A DNA stretch of 64,000 bases from Pelodera strongyloides. Lineage: Eukaryota > Nematoda > Chromadorea > Rhabditida > Rhabditidae. Below the pieces are notes generated by a model. That model was given only the letters and a program-made list of their open reading frames with translations. It did not search any database and had not been told where the DNA came from. Shown here piece after piece: positions 36,201 to 47,168 of the stretch (position 1 is its first letter; each line of letters opens with the position of its first letter). The position numbers and the translations under genes are program-made. The stretch spans positions 1-64,000 of the forward strand of contig JAANDG010000377.1 in assembly GCA_036852015.1 (NCBI GenBank), written 5' to 3'.

Positions 36201-36542
36201 CTTCTTTAAAGATTTTCAACGTTATACGTAGAGTGTTTTCCATAAGTTGTTTCAAAACGGCGCAAATATATTTCGTCATTGTTCTATCTCAATCTCAGTA
36301 GTTTTTTCCTGTGTACATCATTTGAAAGGTTTTTATTGTTCAGAGTATCGTTCTTTTTTGTAAAATTGCAGTGTTTGCTGCACTGAGGTAAGTACTTTTA
36401 TACTCGTTTTTACTTTAGTGACGCGAGAGATGATACACGATCCGCCTATTGCGGTGTAGATTCAGCTGTTGAAACAGAATCACTCTCCGACGCAGTGTTT
36501 GCTGCACTGAGGCAAGCACTTTTATTTTATTTATTTTACTGA
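33238..36542 (+). CDS. MULE transposase with SWIM finger (C-terminal ten exons)
   Basis: Proposed exons: 33238-33508, 33776-33997, 34136-34244, 34398-34470, 34849-35010, 35320-35426, 35664-35825, 35921-35995, 36048-36160, 36419-36542; about 470 codons. All join in phase except the seventh, which opens with an in-frame TGA at its only evident acceptor. The first exon has SDKTSATYKSMFDMVHSF and VVTDGCPALKLAI (second catalytic Asp region) plus the CxxH signature LLCSIHLAR. The third has TSTTNGVEGLNK, the catalytic Glu region. The seventh encodes a SWIM-type finger, MCELLGRQSYRPASGMCAHI (C-x13-C-x-H). The C-terminus is a basic RRRTG region ending SDAVFAALRQALL. The enzyme would cut and join the GGCTAATT ends. 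Exons upstream with the first catalytic Asp are not resolved. The copy may be inactive because of the TGA. Confidence 0.72.
34513..34702. mobile_element. AAACCCCGAT-type foldback MITE in a transposase intron
   Basis: CATGGGAAACCAAAAACCCCGA at left, CGGGGTTTTCACTTTCCTGTG at right, with several CGATAT/CCCGAT inner repeats. A relative is at 58,422-58,540. Confidence 0.72.
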
Positions 36543-37689
36543 ATTCAAGGTATGCGCAATTTTCGTGTGAAGCCCACCCCCAAATAAGAGTGTGGTAGAT
36601 GGTAGGGGCTCCCCCCCCCCCCTAAATGGTGGGGATGGGGATCCCCTCTTTAGGCGTGTTTCTTGAACCTATGTTTCTTTATTTGTGCTCTTACTGAAAA
36701 TTTAAAAAAAAGAGCTCAGCCCAATATTCGACATGTAATGGCTTTTGCACATATCATTCTACTAATGTTTTAGCTTGCTAGTGTTGATGGTATCGGAGAC
36801 GACTTGCCCGCTGATCATTGAAAAGCCGACCGGAGCCCGTCGTTTTGCACATTGCACGATGCAGATGTGCTAAAGCAATCGATTCGTTTTATGTGTCACG
36901 AATTTCAGTTTAACGTGTCCTTCTGTTGATTTACTCCTTTTTAATTTCTTTGACTACCCTGCTATATACAGTAACTGGAATCTTTCTCTCGTCCATACAA
37001 AGGGTACATTAAGTTGGATTTATGGATACCCCAATTAACACTAGAAATGAGCTTCTCAAATTAAACTTGTTGTCGTAGAACGAGTGCAGCTGCCGGAATG
37101 CTTAGGAAAATAATCGCGCTGATAAATGTGCTTTACCTTTGCAACGTTGTTTCAATTTAGATCGTCTAGCTATCCTTATCGTAGAGGTAGTAGAGTTAGA
37201 TCTAATAGGATTGCTCTGTGTATCATAAGGCAGAAATGTTTGGAAGCATTCATTTGTTCGTAGAACTTCTCGTACGACTGAATACTAATTTCATCTGATT
37301 TTCTTCTTATTTACTCCCCTGTATGAACTAATTTGTCATTTCCGGTCGACATTTTAGGTACATACTAGTACATTGTTCGTTATTACCGTTTATTATAACA
37401 ACGTAATAGGTTTCATTGTTTCATTTATTACCGTTTATTATATACAACGTAATACGTAATAGCTCTCATTGTTTTCGTTACTACCGTTAATTACATACGT
37501 GTAATATGGTTTCATGTTTGTCGTACAGCAAATTTGGCCTTGTGTGCACTCGATTTTTTTTGAAATGTTGTTTTTTCTTGAGGTTTATGTCTAAAAGTGT
37601 CTTCATAAATTAGTGTTGTTTTTACTTAATAAATTTTTTTGCATGTTCTCTAAATATCCGCTGCGCCATGAGCAGCTTTCTCTCTTCAT
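36543..37689. other. MULE 3' region without gene
   Basis: Holds a run of 11 C (near 36,612-36,622) and repeated TTACCGTTTATTATA...ACGTAATA motifs (37,380-37,510). No coding sequence seen between the transposase stop and the right inverted repeat. Confidence 0.5.
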
Positions 37690-37968
37690 ATAAATGGCGG
37701 GGCGGAGTTCAGTATTTGCGCGTTCATTTCAACCTTGAACGTCGCCGCGTGGGTATACTATATGAGGAGAACGTGTGCTCCTCATGAGGCAACCCTGTTT
37801 GCCACATGAGACATACGTGAGGCATACAAGTGAACCCATGAGGCATACATGAGGAGTTCCCCTGTGTGGCAACTTTTTTTGAGGAGATCGTGAGGCATAC
37901 GCTCCACATGAGGCATACAAAGGTGGCAATGAGGCAATGAGGCAATGAGGCAACAATTACAATTAGCC
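37690..37968. repeat. Right terminal inverted repeat of the MULE
   Basis: Reverse complement of the left repeat with only a few substitutions and single-base indels (for example ACATACG where the left copy gives GCATACG). Same TGAGGCA words. Confidence 0.9.
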
Positions 37969-37976
37969 GTTTTTCC

Positions 37977-39175
37977 TATACTATAAGTTACTAGTACCAT
38001 TGCTGGTAGCACGGCACGCTTCGCAGATATGTATTTGATGAAACGTACTAATTTCGTGTGTTAGGGACTTGAGTCCTGCTGGGAGCTTCTTGAAAACGTG
38101 CGTTTAGCCCATGTATTATGCTGAATTTGCATATGCAACGATTATGTAAATTTGTGATAAATAAACCGCTATTCTAATTGGGCTAAATATTTCTCTACGA
38201 GGGCTGCCAGTAATCGGCTGCAGGTTAGTATATGTTTCTTTCTTTTGCTGTGTTTTCAGTTAACTTGTATCTAATCGATCGATTATGATCAATATATATT
38301 AACAGTTTCAATTATTAATCTTTTTTTTGCGCCAATCTCATTCTCGGATGAGATATTGGGTTTATTTATATGGAGTACTTTTCCATAATTGTAGTTTAGT
38401 TTATAGTATAGCGATGGTTAGTGACTGGAGTCTGCGTCTCTTCGGGGAAGGAGCAAGCTACACTATTTGTAGCAAAAACAACGGTTCCCAGAGAAAATTT
38501 ATGCGTTTGCGCAAGTTCGTGATGCCAGATTGATAGATATTTCGCTGTTCCTGAGAGGCCATTTAAATTTTTGAAAGGTGTAAATCTACCGTAAAATTTC
38601 GTGTATAATGAACATTTGCCAATTAGCATACAATGCTGGTTAAAAGGGGTGTACGTCTTCGGATTTTATTAGTATTCACACATACCTGCCGTAGTTATGA
38701 CTTGCTCTGCTTACGGCTTTAATTTCGTCAAATTAAATGTAAGCGAGCTATTTTTGATGACGGACAGACTCTGGTGAATAGACACATGGCGAACTTGATA
38801 CAAATAGTGAGTTTTTTTACTTCCTGGGGTGAGCCGGTGAGCCCTCCACCCTTTTAGGGCGCGTTCCGGATTGATTTTCCGAAAGGAAACCATACAAATT
38901 CATCGTTCGGGATGGACTTTTTGGAAACGTTCCAATGCTTGGAGAAAACAAAAAATACAGTATGAATTAGCTTGCGAGAAACGTTTCCCGCGAATATTTT
39001 TCAAATTTTCCATGTTAATTCATACTGTATTTTTTGTTTTCTCTAAGCATTAGAACGTTTCCAAAATGTCCATCCCGAACGATGAATTTGCATGGTTTCC
39101 TTTCTGAAAATCAATCCCGAACGCGCCCTTAAGCCTTAAGCTTTTATATTATTGTCATTTAATCAATATTTTTAG
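37977..39175. other. Intergenic DNA right of the MULE
   Basis: No convincing gene. Around 38,747-38,807 a short coding-like stretch (IFDDGQTLVNRHMANLIQI followed by GTGAGT) is visible but has no good acceptor. Confidence 0.4.
38857..39128. mobile_element. PIF/Harbinger-like MITE, second copy
   Basis: GGGCGCGTTCCGGATTGATT at left, AATCAATCCCGAACGCGCCC at right, TTA on both sides. A near-perfect long hairpin (AACGTTCCAATGCTTGGAG against its complement) fills the element. Confidence 0.85.
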
Positions 39176-39268
39176 GAATCGAAGCGGGTACGGCCGCACG
39201 GCGCAATCAACTTACGCAGCATGTGCGTGAGGACACCCGGAAAACGTCAAACTTCGCGTCGGATTCAG
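39176..39268 (+). CDS. Isolated exon-like segment
   Basis: Acceptor ATTTTTAG and donor GTGCGT bound a 93-bp open stretch (IEAGTAARRNQLTQHVREDT then RKTSNFASDS). Its codon content looks coding, but no partner exon or domain is recognised. It lies immediately left of the 16-bp satellite. Confidence 0.3.
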
Positions 39269-39317
39269 GTGCGTGAGGGAGAGAAAGAAGGAAAGGGAGA
39301 GATAGTATATGTGCAAT

Positions 39318-39866
39318 GCGTGAGTTCCGTAGTGTGTGAGTTCCGTAGTGGGTGCGTACCGTAGTGCGCGAGTACCGTAGTGCGCGAGTAACGTAGTGCG
39401 TGAGTAGCGTAGTGCGCGAGTAACGTAGTGCGTGAGTACCGTAGTGCGCGAGTACCGTAGTGCGTGAGTACCGTAGTGCGCGAGTACCGTAGTGCGTGAG
39501 TACCGTAGTGCGCGAGTACCGTAGTGCGCGAGTACCGTAGTGCGTGAGTACCGTAGTGCGCGAATACCGTAGTGCGCGAGTACCGTAGTGCGCGAGTACC
39601 GCAGTGCGCGAGTACCCGAGTGCGCGAGTACCGCACTGCGCGAGTACCGCACTGCGTGAGTACCGCACTGCGCGAGTACCGCACTGCGCGAGTACCGCAC
39701 TGCGCGAGTACCGCACTGCGCGAGTACCGCACTGCGCGAGTACCGCACTGCGCGAGTACCGCACAGCGCGAGTACCGCACTGCGTGAGTACCGCACTGCG
39801 TGAGTACCGCACTGCGCGAGTACCGCACTGCGCGAGTACCACATTGCGCGAGTGCACTGCGCTATT
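39318..39866. repeat. 16-bp tandem repeat with a base-pattern switch
   Basis: About 34 units of 16 bp. The left half is GTAGTGCGCGAGTACC-like. From about 39,600 on the units read GCACTGCGCGAGTACC. Because 16 is not a multiple of three, each frame visits all phases, and no phase gives a stop on the minus strand; this explains three overlapping long ORFs of 187-216 codons. I read it as a satellite, not a gene. Confidence 0.92.
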
Positions 39867-40156
39867 ACCGCAGTGAGTGAAGGTTGATAACGTGAAAAGT
39901 AGTTAAGTTGAGGAAGTGTATCTAAACTTGACTAAAATTACACAGGTTGGCTGCTTGTGTGGGACCAATTTCTATGTTTCTTTATCCCTAGTTTTTCTTT
40001 ACATGCGGAAAATATTTCCAGCTACCGTAGCCAAGGTGTGTGTGTCAGATTCCGATTGGTCCTAACTGCTTGTGTATCATATTGTGTCTCATTGTATCTT
40101 GTTTTATGCTCCTTCTTCCATCGAATGACCACGTCAATCATGTGAGGGACTACATC

Positions 40157-40220
40157 GCCGTCATCGTCATCATCATCGTCATCGTCATCATCGTCGTCAT
40201 CGTCATCATCATCGTCATCG
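40157..40220 (+). repeat. (GTC/ATC) trinucleotide repeat
   Basis: Run of GTCATC and ATCATC triplets, imperfect. Confidence 0.85.
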
Positions 40221-40815
40221 GCACGTCGTCATTCCACGGTACGTTCCGCTCACTCTTAGCAAACACTGATTATTGGCTCACATTGACGTATAGATAAGGC
40301 ATTCCTTGTTTATTCTTTTGTTTTACTTTAGATTTCGCCATGTGATCAAGTTGAAATTTGCAATGCAAACCCTCAAAATTATGTGTTTTGTTATTGTTTT
40401 GTGAATTTTTCAAGTTTTTACTTGTGCCCGGTATGCGCGTATGCGCCCTTCCCTGACAATGAAATAAAAGTTGTGACGTAGGGGAAGGGGCCGCGCTGTG
40501 TCGGTTTTGGAATATGAACTATTTTGTGTAGTGATGAATTCGGAAGCATTGGTTTACTTTGTGCGTTTATGGAAATACTTTGGTTGGGAAAATTATGTTC
40601 ACCGGGGTACTGTATGTTGTGTTGTTTGTTTGCATTATTTTTTATAGAAGCTAGCATTGGTAAAATCGACATTGGTAATTATGAAGTAAAAGAAATCGTC
40701 GATATTGTCTAAGATTGCCGGTATGATTTGCTTTCTGAACATATTGAATCATGATCATGGAAAAAGATTGTTCTCCTTTTCCCTTTTTTTTGTAATTTCT
40801 AAACGGGCAAATTAT

Positions 40816-40974
40816 GGGGTTTCCAAGTACCCGGGCAAATTTACCGTATTTCACTACTTCGCAAGACCCATTTATTAATTTCTCATGTCAAATATTCAAT
40901 TCAGGGAAAATAGGGTGAATTTTTCTATACTTGGAAGGGAACGCACAGTTGTTTTTGGCATAGATGGAAACCTC
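40816..40974. mobile_element. GGGGTTTCCA-family MITE
   Basis: Left GGGGTTTCCAAGTACCCGGG, right GATGGAAACCTC (one change). Inner arms share GGGAA/TTCCC and ACTTGG motifs. Confidence 0.55.
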
Positions 40975-42116
40975 AATTTTATTGAATTGTAATCACAGAG
41001 CTTTACGTCGCATGGTTTACGTCGCCGGGCCCCGCCGCGCAGCGTGTGTGCTGGCGCTTGCAATGGTCCCTATAATAATACAAGCAATGCCAAAACAAAC
41101 CAAACACACGAGCGTTTCCATTCCAGACGTGTATTTAAGTAGGCGACTGAATATGTAAATTCGAATATTCTAATATGCATGCGAATATATCAATATTTCT
41201 TGCCATTTGCTTATTTGGACGTGTTTTTAATGCAATCCTTAGCCCCGCCCCTTTATTTTTCATTTTCCAGAGCTAAATTTGAACAATTTCACCATATCAT
41301 AACTTTTTTATTTTTAGTGACCGACGCTTAATTTTGCTTTTATCTTCCTCAGCATGAAAAACTGATTCGATTAACACAATAAAATCGACAATCGGGGTTG
41401 ACTGTCGAAATCCAACTTTAGCCCAAGTCATAGCCCTATTTACTAAAGTACTGTACAAAATATATCGCCGATTCAAGAAAACGAAACGCAAGAACGAAGA
41501 CTCCGAAAAGCCGTTGGTTGCCCTAACATAAGCTAGATTGCAAATCTCCTCAATGATGTTGATGGTAATAAGTATGTAAATTCCATATTAGTAGAAATCA
41601 TCAAGCAAGAAGAAAACGTTTCATGTGGTGCCTAATCTTTATGTTGGAGTTGGTGTATTCTATTTGAAATGTTTTATGTTTCCTTCCATGCGAATTAGTC
41701 AAAAAGAAGCCGCGGTCTAACAGTACAGTAGTGTGATTTTTTGGATTTCTTCCGGGTGTTTTTCTACCCAGTATGGTTTCCCATGGTTGGGAAGACGTTT
41801 TGTTGCGTTGTGCTATACCATACACATAACTTGGGCTTTTTTCGGGAAATTAGCAAATTTTATACAAATACGTCAATGATTATGCGAAATGTATATTATT
41901 ACATATACATGAGGTGGGCAAAAATTTTTCTTGGGTCTGACTCTCTAAGTCCCTGAAAAGCAATAGACTTATGTAGTGTGGCTTCCATTTTTTATTCGTA
42001 TTTTTATTGAATCAAAACGATAAATGTGTTTTTTAGAAAGTTTAGGCTGCCAGCCAACGTCCACAATAGTGTTATTTTCTTCGTGCAAAAGTGGTCAACA
42101 AAAAAGTGATCTTTGC

Positions 42117-42308
42117 TTTAAAGGGAGGCTCACTTTCGGGATCGTTTGTTTCCTAAGTCAAAGACGGTACCAAAGATGGTATCACTGTCAAAGATGGTAC
42201 CAATATCAAATCTTAGGGTCAGGTACTGGTTTAGATATCAGTGAATTTTTTCACACTTGTTAAAAATGAGAACAAACTAACAATCGTGAAGTGAGCCCCT
42301 CCCTTTAA
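42117..42308. mobile_element. TTTAAAGGGAGG foldback MITE
   Basis: TTTAAAGGGAGGCTCACTT at left and AAGTGAGCCCCTCCCTTTAA at right. The middle has a three-fold AAAGATGGTA(C/T)C direct repeat. End sequence related to the intron MITE at 24,631. Confidence 0.75.
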
Positions 42309-43270
42309 CTTTGAGCAGTCGAGAATAGAACATCCACAACAAATAATCCATCGAAGACTTTTACAAAAATTCAAGAACTTTGAAGCTTCAGAAATGGCAC
42401 ACTGTGTAGATAGATTGCACAATGCAGTTGTCAAAATTATTTGACATCGAATAATACACGTCCTTGTAAAAAACGAGGAGGTGGGCCTTGCGCTACTATG
42501 TATGTTCCCCACCCAGAAGTGGGTGCATCGGGGGTTGACGGCCTGTGACTGCGAGTTGCGCGGAAGGTGTACTCCTGTGGCGAGCCTGCCGCGTTCCGTT
42601 TCCATTGGCCTCTAACGCGCTTTCGGCATGTTTCTTCGAAAGAGTCGGCCACGTAACTATATAGTTTCTTCAGTATGTTCATAGGCGACATCGGTCAGAC
42701 ATATCAACATTTCGTTGGTCGATTTGAAATGGCAAATCCCAATTTTTATTTTTATTTTAGTATATTACCCTGAAAGTGCAATCTGAAATTGATCATGCCA
42801 CCGCCCACATCGGCATTGCTATATATCACTATTAAAAGTATAAAAATTGTTATTGATATTATACTAATTATACATGAAATAGACTCCCTAGGGCCTTAAA
42901 TAATTGAGGCACTAATGATGCAATCGTAGAAACTTTTCAAAACATTCCGTAATTTTAACAGTAATTAATCGTAAGTTGGTCACCCCCATTTATAGATTTT
43001 TGAGGTGTACTGAATTACTTGCATAATATATGTATTCATTTATTGGGCATTTATTGCAGTGACCTACAAGTCTACGCAATAAACCAAACACTCAAAAATA
43101 TTGCATATGTGATAAAGAATACAAATGAAGAAAACATATGTAATAACAAAATGGGCACTCTTTCAAGAACATATTGAATATGATAATACTATGAACATGA
43201 GTAACTATGAATAGGTTTGACTCTTCGACTCTTGAATGTCGTACATCATGTACTCTAATTGAGAAGGCAT

Positions 43271-43360
43271 GGTCTGCCCGTTACAGGGGTCGAACCGACG
43301 AGCCGCAGTGCCTGCGCTGCTCTTGAGACAGCGACGTAGGCACTGCGCCACCTAACCCCT
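43271..43360 (-). repeat. tRNA-derived SINE-like element
   Basis: On the minus strand TGGCGCAGTGC (A box, 43,350-43,340) and GGTTCGACCCC (B box, 43,296-43,286) are clear, and AGGGGTTAGG pairs partly with the 3' side. An extra GCAGGCACTGC hairpin enlarges the variable region, and the acceptor stem is poor, so it is not a normal tRNA gene. Confidence 0.6.
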
Positions 43361-44827
43361 AAAACTGTTCCAATTTCGCATGCCGCTTCAAAGTATAAAT
43401 TATTTTCGCCCATTTGGCGCACTAAAGTCGCATGTGCGGCGTATTCGGCGTCATAGTACTTACTTTCTAACCATCTTCCTCTGTGTTATACCTCTGTGTA
43501 TCTGAGCCTGTATCTGCCTTTTTCTTTCTTTCCTCTATTAACAACTTTTTAGTATTCTGCTTAACTCAGCTGTTTTCTCCCTCATGGCTCCGTCTCTCAT
43601 CTGGCCTCAATATTTCCTTCAGTCCCTTTCACTGGACCCTCCATATAAGTTTCTATCTCTCGTTAGAAAAAGAACGGAGAAAGAGCCCACCAACAACTAT
43701 GTAGTATTGAGTGGCCTTCCCACTTTACCTCACCCTTATTTTTTCCAACTGGTCACTTTCATTTCGTGGACTAAGTACCGTAGTTTGTTCGCTATTGGCC
43801 GCATGACAGAATTATTTATTGTAACAGTGAAATCGATAATTTATACATGTCTTGTGTGTAAGTTGTATTGGAATGAGAGTATAAACAAATTTAGGAAAAA
43901 AGCTAAAATTTGTGTTTTGTTTAGAGGTCAGTTTTCTCTGTTTTATATCTTACTCATTTTCCGGGGAATTTGACGGTGGGCCGCGCGCATTAGGCCCACT
44001 TTTAGGTGGGCGGCCACTCCTAAGCGAACAGATTTTTATGTCAGCACACTGTGCATAACTGACCATGAGTGTCACACCGCAGGTTACCCAACTTATAGCT
44101 TTATGTAATTTTTTCACTGCGTTTGCGTATGGGCGTATGGGTAAGCAGTTTAGTGTTTAAGTTTGCTAAGGCTAAGGATTAAAAATATGAATAATATGAA
44201 AGGGAATAAAATTACTCTATTTTGTAATCCTGAGGCTAAGAACCCTGGGGATGGTCTTGCGTTTCCACAAGGAGGCTTATGATGCTATATATAGGTTTTT
44301 GGAAGAATCTGTATAAACATAGCGCTATTCGAAGTGACGCTATGCCTTTACCATATCCCTTAGTGGCTTTAGTGGCCTAAAGTAATCGGCTAATGAAGTA
44401 CCAAAATCTTGGATTACTATAGTATCTTCCTATTTTTTTGTGGAACTTTATTGGTAATATTTCTCGAAAGCGGCTAAGATCATAACATAACACAATCTAT
44501 AAAATAAGCTTTATTGTGCGATACAAACGCCTGTTCTTTATTGTTCAATAAACGCTGACTGATATTCCTTTGTCTTGCAGAAATCACTAAAATAGAAACC
44601 ATTATTTTATGAAAGAATCAACTTTATTGAATAAGAAATGAGCAATGAATAAGGATGAGGCCATATTTTTTTTAATAAAAATGCATATTAGTATTCTAGA
44701 ACATGCATTCGCGTGTATAAAGGAGTGTGGAGAACAATTACTAAAATATTATATCGATATGATTATAAGTAACTCGTACTTCCAAAATACTCATGTTTTA
44801 TTATAAGCCTGAGTAAGAGAACTCAAC

Positions 44828-44991
44828 TTTAAAGTAGTATTCTATCTACTTTGGGAAATTTGCCTATGATACACACTTCCTAGTCCTATGTTATGTATGT
44901 ATCCTATGCAAATTTTTTGGTGCCCGTCTGAAGCTTGCGGCACGAAATATCATATGCAAATTTCCCTAAATAGGTACAATACTACTTTAAA
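44828..44991. mobile_element. TTTAAAGTAGTATT foldback MITE
   Basis: TTTAAAGTAGTATTCTATCTA against ATAGGTACAATACTACTTTAAA, 164 bp overall, with inner GGGAAATTTGC / GCAAATTTCCC arms. Confidence 0.75.
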
Positions 44992-45433
44992 CACTACTCA
45001 TAATCAGTCGCACATCCATGGCTCACAAATGAGCAACGTGATCATTTTTACATAGACTTGGTACGTGTTGAACGATATTTTGGTGTGCTGCATTATCGCC
45101 GCGCACATATAAAGTGTGCGAGGGCATCGCCGCGCTCACTCAAAGTTTTGCAATGCCTTCTACCAGAAGCTAGTAAGTGTGCTCCAAAAAAATATTTAGG
45201 CTCGACTTCGTACTCATTAGGTTAGGATCCGTTCAAGAATGTATTTTACATGATATTTATCTGCTGTTTTCGCAATTATTAGAGTTATGTGGGAATGTTC
45301 CCCTTGGGGGTATAAATGACTATAAGCAAAGAAGCTTGCACTATATTATATTTGAACGATGATGATTACTACTCTTCTTATATCACCACTTTTAGAGGAC
45401 ATCATTGTGCGATACAGTTTTATGTTAATAATG

Positions 45434-45698
45434 GCCTCTCGATATATGCGATTCGCATTTGCGAAAATGACAAATGCCTGTCCATGTTCGAGTCAATGTA
45501 AATGACAAGGTCCCGCTTGAATCTAGTACGGATCTATTTCAAAATAGTACGGATCTGATACACTTTCGCTGCAGGACCATGTCAAATGCGTTACTCGCAT
45601 GGGTTACGGTAGGCATTTGACATTCATGTAAAATGGCCTGAACATGGACAGGCATTTGTCATTTTCGCAAGTGCGAATGGCAAATATGGCCAGGCCAT
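45434..45698. mobile_element. GGGGTTTCCA-family MITE, diverged ends
   Basis: Inner arms GCGATTCGCATTTGCGAAAA and TTTTCGCAAGTGCGAATGG, with ATGGACAGGCATTTGTC as in the 20,928 copy. The outermost bases have changed to GGCCT/AGGCC. Confidence 0.7.
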
Positions 45699-46201
45699 AA
45701 GAAAGATATATTATGCTGCATAGAGTTTCATTGATTGTATATACATATAACATGTTTTTGTAGCTTTATTTCACTGATTGGTGGACCTACTATTTACACT
45801 TTGGTTTATCACACCGTCAAAAACACCCCTACACTACACATGCTTCTTTTAACTTACGTGTAATGAAGGTCTGCCTCAACTGTGATACGTCTTGATTTGC
45901 TTGGGCTCAAATTGTTCAACATCTTCTCATTCTCAAAACAGCTGTCTTTTGATATTGAGCAATGTCTGGCCATTTTACCAACAGAAAACACAACTTTTGC
46001 ATCACCAATAACAGTTTATTGTAATAATTTGTTCGGTTATTGCAAACTCGAGTAAATTTTAATGTTCCAAATCCGTCATTATACCTTCCATATTTTTGCA
46101 ATTCACAGAATTTATCGAAATCTCTAGGTGTCGCACAACATCTTTTTATTTGAATAAAAGTTAATGAAAATAAAAATAAAAATAAAATATTATCTTTTCA
46201 G

Positions 46202-46314
46202 ATGTCATCCCTTCTACCTCCAACTTCGTTGTATACTTCACATAGTCAAAATGATATTCCTGAATTACCGAGTCCGTTGGAATTTTTGGAACTTGGAGCG
46301 CGAATGATTAGAAG
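46202..46314 (+). CDS. Candidate alternative first coding exon (a)
   Basis: TATCTTTTCAG lies right before ATG at 46,202. The exon encodes MSSLLPPTSLYTSHSQNDIP then ELPSPLEFLELGARMIR and ends at donor GTAGGG with two bases left over. That phase fits the exon at 60,624. The acceptor just before the ATG suggests trans-splicing or a 5'-UTR exon further left. No domain recognised. If joined to 60,624 the intron would be 14 kb. Confidence 0.45.
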
Positions 46315-46985
46315 GTAGGGGAATTTTTTATTTTTATAGATTTTATTTTATTTATTTCACAATTAATTTTAATGTCACATTTTCGAGGGACCTGACTGAT
46401 TACGCAAATTATTATGTTACTAGTGTGCACCTTTGCTTATGAATAATTTTGATTGCTGCAACTTTGTTTATGTTATGATTGTAGTATTTATGCACTTGGT
46501 TTACTCACAAAGAAAAAAAAATACCTCTACTCCTGACTGTTTGGCATATTGAAGACCATACCATGGCGATTACTCTCAATTATAATGAAAATATACGTAA
46601 ACAATTTTGAAAAGAAAATTATGTGTAAGTCCAAAATTTGTCCCAGCTTTGCCTCGCGTAGCTTTGATCAAACAACTAAATTTTCATGCAAGTTTGAGTA
46701 ATTTGAGAACGTGTTTTGTTCTCGTTCCAGTGTTTTTCTTTCAAGAAACTATGAGTTTTCTGGAATTATGAATCACTTTAATTTTTACAATTATATTTTG
46801 GGATCATTCATTCCAAAAGGCCGGAATCCTATTAGGTTCTAAACGCATGCAAGACATGAAGAAAATTTTAAAGGGAACAGACCCGCGTTTATTCTCGTCA
46901 GTCCAACTTTTACAGCACGTCGTATTACTGTATTTGCAACAATATTGTTGCAAGAAACCCACCATCGGATGGATAGTCAGTTATA

Positions 46986-47168
46986 GGGGTTCCAGCTTCG
47001 CGAATCGCACATGCGAAAATGTAGAATGCACATCCATGTTCAAGTCATTTTACATGCATGGCAACTGCCTACCGTAACCCATGCATACACATTTGTGTGT
47101 ATGCATGGGTTACGGAATCACACATTTCCATTTCACATGGTCCTATGCATCGCATACATGGAAACCCC
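46986..47168. mobile_element. GGGGTTTCCA-family MITE, rearranged
   Basis: GGGGTTCCAGCTTCGCGAAT at left, CGCATACATGGAAACCCC at right, with a central ATGCATACACAT/ATGTGTATGCAT-type palindrome. Confidence 0.65.

Larger units (their letters stand above)
28915..37968 (+). mobile_element. Mutator-like (MULE) DNA transposon, complete ends
   Basis: A 9,054-bp element bounded by inverted repeats of 277 bp (28,915-29,191) and 279 bp (37,690-37,968) that begin GGCTAATTGTAATTGTTGCC. The 8-bp GTTTTTCC lies directly outside both ends (28,907-28,914 and 37,969-37,976), a target duplication of the size expected for MULEs (8-11 bp). It contains a multi-exon transposase with MULE-type motifs and a SWIM finger on the + strand. 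Smaller MITEs have inserted into it. The high similarity of the two inverted repeats suggests a fairly young insertion. Confidence 0.88.
40221..46201. other. Gene-poor stretch
   Basis: Six kilobases with no supportable gene. It contains MITE-like elements (40,816; 42,117; 44,828; 45,434), a dispersed repeat (41,430-41,590, related to 17,160-17,320) and a tRNA-derived element (43,271-43,360). Confidence 0.45.

Noticed and set aside
39207..39857. Three overlapping ORFs of 187-216 codons
   Set aside because: All lie in the 16-bp satellite, which happens to lack stops in every phase.
42437..42691. 84-codon minus ORF with a basic start
   Set aside because: No domain, no splice evidence, no neighbours in frame.
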